Source of the DNA: Azoarcus indigens
Lineage (GTDB): Bacteria > Pseudomonadota > Gammaproteobacteria > Burkholderiales > Rhodocyclaceae
Direction of reading: 5' to 3'
Assembly: GCF_004361735.1 (NCBI RefSeq)
Contig: NZ_SNVV01000002.1
Span: 291,967-355,966 of the forward strand
Length of the DNA stretch: 64,000 bases
Shown here one piece after another: positions 19,501 through 28,216 of the stretch; positions within the stretch are counted from its first letter, which is position 1; each line of letters begins with the position of its first letter. A model generated the notes under the pieces. That model had not been told where the DNA came from. It made no database searches and was given only the letters and a program-made list of their open reading frames with translations. The position numbers and the translations under genes were made by a program.

Positions 19501-20804
19501 GTGAAACCCGGCACATCGAGGCGGTGGCTCTGACGCGCGCGGTCGTCACCGTCGAGCGTACCAAGCAGGCTGCACGCTGGCAGGTGGTGCAGCGTGACTC
19601 CAACGTCCGCCCCCTGGTCCAGGCGCCGCAAGCGGATGATCTCGTGGTCGCCACGCTGGCCAGCAGCGGAGCCTCGGGCCTCTTCCCTTCGTCGCCGGAG
19701 GTGCGCGCCAGCTACGCGGTCGATCTGGGCGATACGGCCGACCGACTGGCGCAGTTGGACCCACTACCTTCGGCCCAACAGGTGGCCGATGCCTTGGCGC
19801 GCATTCAGCGCCCCGCTGGCGACACCAGTTTGAGCTCGGAACGAATGATTCGTCTGGCGGCAGCATGCGCCCGTCAGGCCGCCTTGTCGTCACGCCTCGA
19901 GTTCTACCCGGTTCAGTTGCCCGCCGCGCGTGCTGTCAAGCTGGCTACCACGTCGCTACTCGGCTTGCGACAGTTCGACATCGAGACGATCCGGCGGCGT
20001 GTTTTTGCCCGCTATCCCGAGGCCGCCCCATTGCCGGGCCCGACGGACCTGGAAACCTTGCTCAAGGATGCGGGCCTGGATGTGAGGTGGGATGGAGTCA
20101 AGCGCGCCTTCGTCACACAGTTCTCGACCGGCGTCATTTCGGGCACCACGCAAATCACCCGGCTCTCGACCAATAGCCGCCCACGCACGGCCACGGCGCC
20201 GGATATTCAGGCGGCCTTGCAAATCGATGAGCGCATCAGGCACGCCCTTGCCAGCGGCAAGCTGCTCACGCTGTCGGTCGATCCCAAGGGGCTTCCGGTC
20301 GCCCAGCGTGAATTGGCGCAGCGTTTTGGCCTCAAGGTGATCGACTTCGACGAGGTCGTGCTGACGCAGCTCGAAGCGCAGGCGCGCGAATGGGAGGTCG
20401 ACTGGAACGTCCTGCTCGCCGCCGATGCCGCACCGGCAGGGTCCGTCGACGCGCAGAACTTCGCCACGGTGCTGGGCGAGGTGTGGCCCAAAGTCGAAGC
20501 CAAGTTGCTCACGGACGACCAGCCCGGGCTCCTGGTCAACCTCGGGTTGGCCGCCCGTTGGCAGCGCATGCCCCTGTTCGCCCGACTGGCCGATGCCTGC
20601 ATGTTCGGTCAGCGTCCTCCTCTGATAGCGCTGATTGCCAGCCCGATGACGCCCGACAACCGCCCGGTGCTGGATGGCCAGGCCGTTCCGGTGACCATCA
20701 ACACCACGGACTACGGTCGGATCCCACGTGCCTGGCTAGAGAATGCCCACGGCACGCCCGGCAACCCGTCTGCCAAGACCCGCGCCAAGGCAAGAAAAGA
20801 ATGA
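16596..20804 (+). CDS. pglW: PglW, NERD-domain Ser/Thr kinase of type 2 BREX/Pgl
   Basis: A 1402-residue protein. Near residues 35-70 is a NERD (nuclease-related) domain (INEVDLLVVS...IFLVEIKSRPGEV). A kinase-like domain at roughly 190-420 has HRGLSPQTIMV in place of HRDxKxxN and FDWQ in place of DFG, so it looks catalytically dead. A second kinase domain at roughly 505-770 has the glycine loop LGKGGTSLAL, the catalytic HRDIKPDNIGI near residue 625 and FDFSLAG. A long C-terminal region of unknown role follows. PglW is the kinase of the Streptomyces Pgl/BREX 2 system. The start at 16596 has a GGGGGAGA ribosome-binding site. The stop overlaps pglX by four bases. Confidence 0.85.
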   Translation: MTSRWKTISPSQFPWEQNALDFIQRALPNREPFRAYSNFEFVADDGSINEVDLLVVSRYSIFLVEIKSRPGEVGGDSHTWIWRDGAREYFDDNPLLLTNRKAKKLASLLRKQLTVQKRRTPYIQSLVFLSDPGQRCKLTGPARENVHLRADIAGKLFNETAPVASAQPIDRDLATSINRALEAIGIRPPQQSRRVGDYQLEQVLAETDFHQDWLAKHVSLNNLRRRVRLYTAKRNLNAAQRSMLADAARREFQLLEGIRHPGILRASDFIDSEHGPALIFDYEEGLQRLDHFIRAQGEHLDLWQRLKLVRAIAEALDAAHRYRLYHRGLSPQTIMVRTVGANSFDVTLFDWQIATRQLQEAEGETTGTLHVEMLSDRVAQEIYLAPEARIAPRPDAIKLDLFSLGAISYFVLAGEPPAVSGDELVAKCEQGPGLTLSALVNGCLAEIEDLIQFATWPSTEDRFGSTGEFLVALDKAEEALEDALTAPASPLASPLEANAGNELHGFEVVRRLGKGGTSLALEVRRKGAGQPRQGVFKIALEAEYNERLKREAETLVRLQPHQNIVQCFERFEIAGLATLFLSSAGEETLGERLRQEGRLGLDLLQRFGEELISVVEYLEREGVPHRDIKPDNIGIRPGAGKRLTLTLFDFSLAGVPASDLNAGTRVYMDPFLRKRGMWDGYAERYSCALTLHEMAAGTLPEWGDGSADPATLKSEIILDSERFDASIRQQALEFFSRALARDHRKRFDNAEQMLRAWRKVFENVSRPVTAHTTNPPQGQLPFGEEPTTPVSGITPTTPLESLELDSRHLELIDRIGHDELSTAGDLADLPRNRLYRHRGIALAVARELHQIADRLRHQFSGGVVRDEQPADTTVAKLSVDAAAALLVPKKGDEAQLQALEGWLGLAAGAASTPLAEELLQSMAERMSRQPEITHLRDDVALVVAGLGGIATVGEIASALLARRGSVQTGETRHIEAVALTRAVVTVERTKQAARWQVVQRDSNVRPLVQAPQADDLVVATLASSGASGLFPSSPEVRASYAVDLGDTADRLAQLDPLPSAQQVADALARIQRPAGDTSLSSERMIRLAAACARQAALSSRLEFYPVQLPAARAVKLATTSLLGLRQFDIETIRRRVFARYPEAAPLPGPTDLETLLKDAGLDVRWDGVKRAFVTQFSTGVISGTTQITRLSTNSRPRTATAPDIQAALQIDERIRHALASGKLLTLSVDPKGLPVAQRELAQRFGLKVIDFDEVVLTQLEAQAREWEVDWNVLLAADAAPAGSVDAQNFATVLGEVWPKVEAKLLTDDQPGLLVNLGLAARWQRMPLFARLADACMFGQRPPLIALIASPMTPDNRPVLDGQAVPVTINTTDYGRIPRAWLENAHGTPGNPSAKTRAKARKE

Positions 20805-23800
20805 TCAATCGCATCAAGCTACTCTCCGATCTCAAGCTTCAGGTTCGCGACCTGGAGGGCGACCTGCGTGGGCGCTTTGCCAGCCACGCCGAGTACAAGA
20901 ATCGCCTGACTGCGGACTGGCAGGCCGCTCGCGACGCCGGTCGCACGGCTGAGGCCCTGGAAAGCTGGGTAGAGGCCCAATTCACCCAGTCCGCTGTAGC
21001 GTGGGTTCTGGCCTGCGTCTTCATTCGTTTCTGCGAAGATAACGACTTGCTCGATGCCCCGCTGATTGCCGGCACCAATAGCCGAGGTCAATCTGCCGTG
21101 GGGCGGCAGGAAGCGTTCTACCTTGAACACCCGACAGCCTCCGACAACGACTACTTGCGCGATGCCTTTGCCGTAGCGGGCCGCCTGCCGGGTTTATCGG
21201 ATGTCCTGAAGGTTCAGCGCAATCTGCTCGCCGCACCGGTCTCTGCCGATATGGGCAAGCAACTGGTGCGCTTCTTCCGGGCCACCAATGCCGACAGCGG
21301 TGCTCCGGTTCACGACTTCGCCGATCCCGACTGGAACACCCGCTTCCTGGGCGATCTGTACCAGGACCTCTCCGAAGCCGCCCGCGAACGCTATGCGTTG
21401 TTACAGACGCCCGAGTTCGTCGAGTCCTTCATCCTGGATCGGACGCTGACCCCGGCGCTCGACATCTACACGCTGGAAGACGTTGACCTGATCGACCCGA
21501 CCTGCGGGTCCGGACACTTCCTGCTCGGAGCATTTGAACGGCTGGCCCCGCTGTGGCTGCGTAAGCGGCCAGACAACGTCAACCTGGCCCTGCAGGAAGC
21601 GCTCGACCGCATCGCGGGCATTGACCTCAACCCCTACGCGGTGGTGATCGCCCGTTTCCGGCTCCTGGTGGCCGCGCTGAAGATGGCGCAGGTCAGCAAG
21701 TTGCGGCTCGCTCCGGACTTCCATCTGCACATCGCGACGGGTGACAGCTTGCTGCATGGCTTCGACCAGCGCGACTACTCGCGAGCGCAGGCGGCACTCG
21801 CCTTGAATACCCCGCAGGAGAACCTTGCGACGGCCGCCGATCACTTGTATCGCCATGCGTTTGCCGCAGAAGATCTGGCGGCCACGAATCGAATTTTGGG
21901 ACGCAAGTACGCCGCGGTTGTGGGCAATCCGCCTTACATCGCCGTCAAGGACCGGGCTGTCTCTGCCCTATATCGAGATCGCTTCTCCAGTTGCCACGGC
22001 AAGTACGCTCTCGTTGCGCCGTTTTGTGAGCGATTTTGGGCGCTGGCCAAGCCGCTCGATAGCGCGCAACGTGCAGGACACGTGGGTTTGATCGTTGGCA
22101 ACAACTTCATGAAGCGCGAGTTCGGAAAGAAGTTGGTAGAAGCGTTCTTTCCATCCGTAGACCTGACACATGTAATCGATACTGCTGGTGCCTACATTCC
22201 AGGGCATGGCACCCCGACAGCCATCTTGTTCGGACGGAATCGACCGCCAGCCAGCAGCGCAATTCGCGCAGTGATGGGAATCAAGGGCGAGCCATCAACA
22301 CCAGCCGATCCAGCTCAGGGAGTAGTTTGGCAGGCCATTCTCAACCAAGTCGACCGGCGTGACTCTGAATCGGAATGGATTAGCGTTACTGATGCTGAGC
22401 GCTCCCTGTTCGCTCGACACCCATGGAGCATTGGAGGCGGAGGGGCTTCGGAATTAAAGAATCAAATCGAAGAAATTGCCAGCGGAAATTTGGGGGCGAT
22501 TGCTGATGAAATGGGAATCGTCAGCGTCACAGGCGAAGATGAGGTTTATCTGGTGACGGATCAAAGCGTCGCAGATCGTCATGGAATCGAGAATACTAAG
22601 CAACTTGTCACAGGAGACCTTGTTCGAGATTGGAATGCATCTGGTCTTACGGCAGTTTGGCTTTACGATATTGATTTCAATCTCCAATCAATCGATATGC
22701 ATCCTAATACACATCGATTTCTTTGGAGTTTCAGATCCAACCTATCAAAGCGAAAACGCTTTGGAACGCCGATGTTGGAGCGCGGCCTTTCTTGGTATGA
22801 GTGGCAAGAGCTTTACGCAGCAAAGCTCAGAAATCCGCTGACCATAACGTATGCGTTCGTAGCGACTCACAATCATTTCGTGCTAGATCGTGGCGGGAAG
22901 ATATTCAATCGTTCGGCTCCCGTAATCAAACTTCGAGCGGACGCAACCGAAGAATATCACTTCGGCGTCCTCGGAGTTCTAAACTCTTCCCTGGCCTGCT
23001 TTTGGGCAAAGCAAGTATTTCACAACAAAGGCAGCACAGTTGATCAACATGGCGCGCGACAAAGAACGGACGCCTTTGAAGATTTCTATGAGTTCACCTC
23101 AACCGGGCTTGCGAAGTTTCCTTTACCGGGAGTGCTTCCTACTGCAACTGCGAGATTGCTAGATGAATTTTCAGGCAGGCACGCCGATGCGCTTCCGGAT
23201 AAGGCCATAAAGTCGCCGATTCCCAGTCGCCAAGACTTACATGCTAGGCGAGAAGACCTAAAGGCGATTCGCAAGAATATGATCTCCTTGCAAGAAGAGC
23301 TTGACTGGGAGGTCTACAAGCTTTTCGGGGTGCTCAGTGACGAGCTTCGATATGTAGGCATTCCACCCCAAATTGGTATAGGTGAGCGTGCGTTTGAGAT
23401 CCTGCTGGCGCGCCAATGCACGACTGGCATCACGACGACCACTTGGTTCGCGCGCCATGGCGCACAGCCCCTTACCGAGCTTCCTGACCACTGGCCAACG
23501 GACTATCGGGCCTTGGTAGAACGGCGCATCGCGGCCATCGAGCGCTCGCGCGATCTGGCCCTACTCGAGCGCCCCGAATGCAAGCGTCGTTGGGCAGGCG
23601 CGGATTGGGAATCGTTGGAGAAGGCGGCCATTGAAAACTGGTTGCTTGATCGCCTGGAGGGCGCCGACCTCTGGCCGCGCGACGTCCATCCCGCCCCGAG
23701 ACTGCGCTCGGTACGCGAGCTGGTCGATGCCTTGTCTGGCGACGAGGACTTCAGGCGTGCCCTCGATTTGTACGCGGGCAGCGGCAGCGATGCGCATGCG

Positions 23801-24484
23801 ACGGTAGTGGCGCTGATACAGCAGGCCAGCGTCCCGTATCTCGATGCCCTGCGCTACAGCGACAGCGGCTTGCGCAAGCGGGGGGTTTGGCAGAACACCT
23901 GGGCAATGCAGCGGCGTGAAGATGCAATCGATGCCGAGGTGGCTCGTCGCTTGTCCGGGCAGCCCATGGAAGCCGTCAATGAGGAACAGTCGCGGCGTAA
24001 GGCTGCGGAAGTGGGTGCGATTCCGGTCCCGCCTAAATACAAGCAGGAGGACTACCGCGATGGCGTCTCCTGGAAGTTGCGCGGAGCGCTGGATGTGCCC
24101 AAGGAGCGTTTCGTGAGCTTCCCTGGCCTCGAGCGCAGCAACGACGCAACAAGCCCGATGCTGTTGTGGGCCGGGTACGACGCCAAGGCGCGGGCTTTGG
24201 CGCTGACGGGATATTTGTACGAGATGCTGCAACGCGAAGGTGCGGATGCCGATCGTCTGGCACCGGCACTGGCCGGCCTCGACGAGTTGCTGCCCTGGGT
24301 GCACCAGTGGCATCCCGAAGTGGATGACGACCTGGGGATGAGTACCGGCGATTACCTGCAGGGCTTGCTCGATGCGCAGTTGGCCCAACACGGGCTGACC
24401 CTGGCCGCCGTGCGTGCCTGGCGTCCGCCTGCATCTACTCGCCGCCCCCGGGGCCGGCGATCCAGCGCTGCCACCGAGGCCTGA
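20801..24484 (+). CDS. pglX: PglX, BREX adenine-specific DNA methyltransferase
   Basis: A 1227-residue methyltransferase with the AdoMet motif IDPTCGSGHFLLGAF near residue 230 and the catalytic VVGNPPYIAVKD near residue 376 (NPPY, N6-adenine type). It marks host DNA at a non-palindromic site so that BREX spares it. The stretch 22200-23400 (residues about 470-865), where the target-recognition domain should lie, is visibly richer in A and T than both flanks, which suggests a swapped specificity segment. It overlaps pglW by ATGA and is followed by pglY after 30 bases. Confidence 0.9.
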   Translation: MINRIKLLSDLKLQVRDLEGDLRGRFASHAEYKNRLTADWQAARDAGRTAEALESWVEAQFTQSAVAWVLACVFIRFCEDNDLLDAPLIAGTNSRGQSAVGRQEAFYLEHPTASDNDYLRDAFAVAGRLPGLSDVLKVQRNLLAAPVSADMGKQLVRFFRATNADSGAPVHDFADPDWNTRFLGDLYQDLSEAARERYALLQTPEFVESFILDRTLTPALDIYTLEDVDLIDPTCGSGHFLLGAFERLAPLWLRKRPDNVNLALQEALDRIAGIDLNPYAVVIARFRLLVAALKMAQVSKLRLAPDFHLHIATGDSLLHGFDQRDYSRAQAALALNTPQENLATAADHLYRHAFAAEDLAATNRILGRKYAAVVGNPPYIAVKDRAVSALYRDRFSSCHGKYALVAPFCERFWALAKPLDSAQRAGHVGLIVGNNFMKREFGKKLVEAFFPSVDLTHVIDTAGAYIPGHGTPTAILFGRNRPPASSAIRAVMGIKGEPSTPADPAQGVVWQAILNQVDRRDSESEWISVTDAERSLFARHPWSIGGGGASELKNQIEEIASGNLGAIADEMGIVSVTGEDEVYLVTDQSVADRHGIENTKQLVTGDLVRDWNASGLTAVWLYDIDFNLQSIDMHPNTHRFLWSFRSNLSKRKRFGTPMLERGLSWYEWQELYAAKLRNPLTITYAFVATHNHFVLDRGGKIFNRSAPVIKLRADATEEYHFGVLGVLNSSLACFWAKQVFHNKGSTVDQHGARQRTDAFEDFYEFTSTGLAKFPLPGVLPTATARLLDEFSGRHADALPDKAIKSPIPSRQDLHARREDLKAIRKNMISLQEELDWEVYKLFGVLSDELRYVGIPPQIGIGERAFEILLARQCTTGITTTTWFARHGAQPLTELPDHWPTDYRALVERRIAAIERSRDLALLERPECKRRWAGADWESLEKAAIENWLLDRLEGADLWPRDVHPAPRLRSVRELVDALSGDEDFRRALDLYAGSGSDAHATVVALIQQASVPYLDALRYSDSGLRKRGVWQNTWAMQRREDAIDAEVARRLSGQPMEAVNEEQSRRKAAEVGAIPVPPKYKQEDYRDGVSWKLRGALDVPKERFVSFPGLERSNDATSPMLLWAGYDAKARALALTGYLYEMLQREGADADRLAPALAGLDELLPWVHQWHPEVDDDLGMSTGDYLQGLLDAQLAQHGLTLAAVRAWRPPASTRRPRGRRSSAATEA

Positions 24485-24514
24485 CGAGATCACTGTATCG
24501 AGGGAGACAACAAG

Positions 24515-27500
24515 ATGCCAAAACTGCGCGAGATTTTTGACCTGCCGGAGCAGGTTCATCAGGGCGACTTCGTCCTACGCCTGACGGATGGCCTGAATGC
24601 GCCCGCCGAGACCGTGCGCGATTACATCGCCACGCCACAGTTGGTGAAGTGCTTCGATCAGGCACTCGGCGTGGTCAAGGGCGCCCTCGATAGCCAGATG
24701 AGCAAGGGCGCGTACCTGCACGGCAGTTTTGGATCCGGCAAGAGCCATTTCATGGCCATCTTGTCGCTGCTGCTGCGGGGGGACGCCACGGCCCGTGGCA
24801 AGCCCGAGTTGGCCCCGGTCGTCTCCAAACACAATGTCTGGACGCAGGGCAAGAAATTCCTGGTCGTGCCCTACCACATGATCAACGCCGAGACACTGGA
24901 ATCGGCGCTATTCTCGGGGTACGCCGAGCTTACCGCTAGGTTGCATCCGACCGCACCAAGCCCTGGTTTTTACCAGAGCGAAGGGATGCTCAATGATGCG
25001 CAGAAGCTGCGCACCCAGATGGGCGATGAAGCCTTCTTCCGTACCCTGAACGATGCGGTCGGTGCGTCCGCTGGTGGTGGCGGTGGCTGGGGGCGCGTGA
25101 CGCAGACCTGGGCCGCAGCTCGGTTTGAGTCGACGCTGCAACTGCCACCGGGCAGCCCGGAGCGTTTCAAGTTGGTGGGTGCGCTGACGCGTGCCTTCTT
25201 CAGCAGCGTGAGCCATCTATCCGCCTCGCAACGCGAGCTGTACACCGCGCTTGACGAGGGCCTGTCTGCGATGTCGCATCACGCCAAGGATCTGGGCTAC
25301 GACGGCATCATCCTGTTCCTGGACGAGTTCATCCTGTGGCTTGCCAGCCGTGCTGCTGATGCCGCGTGGATTGCCCGCGAGGGCCAGAAAGTTGCCAAAC
25401 TGGTCGAGTCGGGGAATGCCGATCGCCCCATCCCCATCATCAATTTCATGGCTCGCCAGCGGGATCTGCGCGAGCTGGTCGGCGAGCACATGCCGGGTGC
25501 CGAACAGTTGTCGTTCGCGGACACACTGCAGTGGTGGGAGGCGCGTTTCGACAAAGTGAACCTGGAGGACCGCAACCTCCCGGAAATCGCCAAGAAGCGC
25601 CTGCTGCGTACACGAGGTCCGGCTGAGGAGACACAGCTCAAGGGGGCGATCAACAAGCTCCTGGGCAGCCAGCCTGAGGTGCTGCAGACGCTTCTGACCC
25701 GCGATGGCGATCAGCAGATGCTGCAGGACCTGTACCCCTTCACTCCGGCGCTGGTGCAGACCCTGATTGCGGTGTCGTCGATGCTGCAGCGCGAGCGCAC
25801 GGCGCTCAAGCTGATGCAGCAGATGCTGGTGGACAAGGCCGACTCCCTGGAAATCGGCGATGTGATCCCGGTTGGCGACCTGTTCGACGTGATTGCCGAC
25901 GGCGACGAACCTTTCACCCATGGCATCAAGCTGTTCTTCGAGCAGGCCAAACAGCTCTGGCGGCGGCGCTTGCTGCCTATCCTGGAAACGCAGCACGGCG
26001 TGACCTGGGAAGACATCGAAGCCGGCAAGGCCGACCCGAAGAAGGCGGCGGCCCTGCAGAACGATGCGCGCCTGCTGAAGACTCTGGTGTTGGCGGCACT
26101 GGTGCCCGAGGTCGAGGCGCTGAAGAACCTGACGCCGACCAAGCTGGCCGCGCTGAATCACGGCACGATTCGTACCCCTGTGCCGGGTAGCGAGGGCATC
26201 ACCGTGCTGACCAAGCTGAAGCGCTGGGCCGGACAGGCGGGGGAGATCAAGATCGCCGACGATTCGCCCAATCCGGTCGTGTCGGTCGAGGTCGCCAAGG
26301 TTGACACCGACGCCATCCTGGCCAATGCGATGTCCTTTGATACGCAGGGGAACCGGCAAGCCGAGGTCCGGCAGTTGATCACCGACGGCCTGGGGCTGCC
26401 CGATGCAGGCTCCGGCTTGTTGCCGCCCGAGATGGAGATTGTCTGGCGCGGCTCGCGGCGAAGTGCCGAGATTCTGTTCGGCAACATCCGCGAGCAGTCC
26501 TTCGATACCCTCAAGGGACGTGAAGGTACTTGGCGCATCCTGATTGACTTCCCGTTCGATCATCAGCCGGAACACGGCCCGCAGGATGACGTCGCCAAGC
26601 TCAATGGCTTCCTCAATGATGGACGCGTGGGGCGCTCCGTGGCGTGGTTGCCGTCCTTCCTGTCGCCCAACACGCAGGATCAGTTGGGCCGTCTGGTGGT
26701 CATCAATTTCGTTCTGCGCGGCAATAACCTGGACCAGTACGCGAGCCAACTATCGCAGGCGGACCGGGAGCAGGCGCGGGTGTTGCTGACCAACCAGCGC
26801 GACCAGTTGCGTCAGTTCATTCGCAACTGCCTGTACACCGCCTACGGACTCAATAGCGTCGCTCAGGAGGCGCTGGACCCGGCGCAAACGGTCGACGAGC
26901 ACTTCTACAGCCTCGATCCGTCCTTGGTGCTCCGCCCGCCGGTGGCCGCCAATTTCAGGGATGCGTTCGAAAAACTCGCCGAGCAGGCGCTGGACTACGA
27001 GTTTCCAGCGCACCCGCACTTCGATGTCGAACCTCGCCCGATCGCCGTCAAGCGCTTGGCTGACGTGATGGTGCTGGCGGCTCAAAAGCCGGCCCATAGG
27101 GTCGAGCTTGAGGCATCGCTGCGCGATGACGCGAAACGGATCGCACCAAAGCTCGATTTGGCCGAGGTGGGCGAAGCGGCCCTGCAGCTGCGTGACGACT
27201 GGTCGCAACATTTTGCGCGCCAGATCGCCCAGCAGTCCGGACGCGACCCGAGCGTGGTAGACCTGCGCCGGTGGCTGGATCAACCCGAAAAACGCGGGTT
27301 GCGCGATGACTTGCAGGATCTCGTCATCCTGACCTGGTTGGCCAAGAGCAATCGCTCCTTGTACCGCTTTGGCCAGCCTTTCCGGGGCGAGATCGGGAAT
27401 GTGCCCAACGAATGCGAGGTGCGCGAGCAGCCCTTGCCGACCGCGGCGGATTGGGACAAGGCGACACGATTGGCAGGAGACATCCTCGATCCCATGATGG

Positions 27501-28216
27501 CCTCACTTTATCGTTCGGCGCCAGGGTTGGTGGAGTTCTCGCGAGCTGCGAAAAAGCGCGTGGCCGACACGGCTGCGCACCTGTTGAATTACCTGCGCGT
27601 TGTTGAGCAGTTGATGACCCTCGTGCAAACCGATGTGGTCGCAACGGGCGAGCCGGCCCTGCGCAAGACGGGCGCAGCACGTCTGCGCGACTGGTTCGTT
27701 GCAATTGATTCCAGCAGTTCAGAGGTTGAGCTCGTGAACCTGGTGGCTCGGCTCGACCTCAGCACCGAAGAGATCGCAGAGGCCAAGGCTGTGCTCGCTG
27801 GAGTCCAGGCTCTGGCCCGCGTGGAGGCCAAGCACTATCTGGTCAACAGTCTCCGCTCGATTGCGGCCGGGAGCGGCGAGTTCGCGCCCCGGGCCAATCA
27901 GATTCTGGAAAGCCTTGCCCATGCCGTTCTGCGCTACGAGTATGTGGATGGGCTGCAAGCGGCCGTTGCGCATTTTGAGCGTGATGCGGGGACGCTGATG
28001 GCGGACGTGGCCAACCGCGCGGCCCCTCCCGCGCCGGCTCCTGAGCCGATCCCAGAGCCGGAGCCCGAACCCGGCATGAAGGCAGCGCAGCGGATTGAAC
28101 GCACACGGTTGGCCAAGAGCGACGCGCTGCAGGCACTTTCGGACGCGCGGCATCTGCTTGAGGGGCTAGGCGCAGTGAGTGTGGATATTCAGATCGTGAT
28201 CCGGGAACAGGAATGA
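24515..28216 (+). CDS. pglY: PglY (BrxC-like), large P-loop ATPase of type 2 BREX
   Basis: A 1233-residue AAA-type ATPase of the DUF6079/PglY family. Walker A (GSFGSGKSH) is at residues 70-78 and Walker B (GIILFLDEFILWLA) near residue 265. The start has the family-typical LREIFDLPEQVHQGDFVLRL. A proline/glutamate-rich linker (APAPEPIPEPEPEP) precedes the C-terminal end. PglY/BrxC is a core BREX ATPase that assembles on DNA. GAGGGAGA precedes the ATG, and the stop overlaps pglZ by four bases. Confidence 0.9.
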   Translation: MPKLREIFDLPEQVHQGDFVLRLTDGLNAPAETVRDYIATPQLVKCFDQALGVVKGALDSQMSKGAYLHGSFGSGKSHFMAILSLLLRGDATARGKPELAPVVSKHNVWTQGKKFLVVPYHMINAETLESALFSGYAELTARLHPTAPSPGFYQSEGMLNDAQKLRTQMGDEAFFRTLNDAVGASAGGGGGWGRVTQTWAAARFESTLQLPPGSPERFKLVGALTRAFFSSVSHLSASQRELYTALDEGLSAMSHHAKDLGYDGIILFLDEFILWLASRAADAAWIAREGQKVAKLVESGNADRPIPIINFMARQRDLRELVGEHMPGAEQLSFADTLQWWEARFDKVNLEDRNLPEIAKKRLLRTRGPAEETQLKGAINKLLGSQPEVLQTLLTRDGDQQMLQDLYPFTPALVQTLIAVSSMLQRERTALKLMQQMLVDKADSLEIGDVIPVGDLFDVIADGDEPFTHGIKLFFEQAKQLWRRRLLPILETQHGVTWEDIEAGKADPKKAAALQNDARLLKTLVLAALVPEVEALKNLTPTKLAALNHGTIRTPVPGSEGITVLTKLKRWAGQAGEIKIADDSPNPVVSVEVAKVDTDAILANAMSFDTQGNRQAEVRQLITDGLGLPDAGSGLLPPEMEIVWRGSRRSAEILFGNIREQSFDTLKGREGTWRILIDFPFDHQPEHGPQDDVAKLNGFLNDGRVGRSVAWLPSFLSPNTQDQLGRLVVINFVLRGNNLDQYASQLSQADREQARVLLTNQRDQLRQFIRNCLYTAYGLNSVAQEALDPAQTVDEHFYSLDPSLVLRPPVAANFRDAFEKLAEQALDYEFPAHPHFDVEPRPIAVKRLADVMVLAAQKPAHRVELEASLRDDAKRIAPKLDLAEVGEAALQLRDDWSQHFARQIAQQSGRDPSVVDLRRWLDQPEKRGLRDDLQDLVILTWLAKSNRSLYRFGQPFRGEIGNVPNECEVREQPLPTAADWDKATRLAGDILDPMMASLYRSAPGLVEFSRAAKKRVADTAAHLLNYLRVVEQLMTLVQTDVVATGEPALRKTGAARLRDWFVAIDSSSSEVELVNLVARLDLSTEEIAEAKAVLAGVQALARVEAKHYLVNSLRSIAAGSGEFAPRANQILESLAHAVLRYEYVDGLQAAVAHFERDAGTLMADVANRAAPPAPAPEPIPEPEPEPGMKAAQRIERTRLAKSDALQALSDARHLLEGLGAVSVDIQIVIREQE

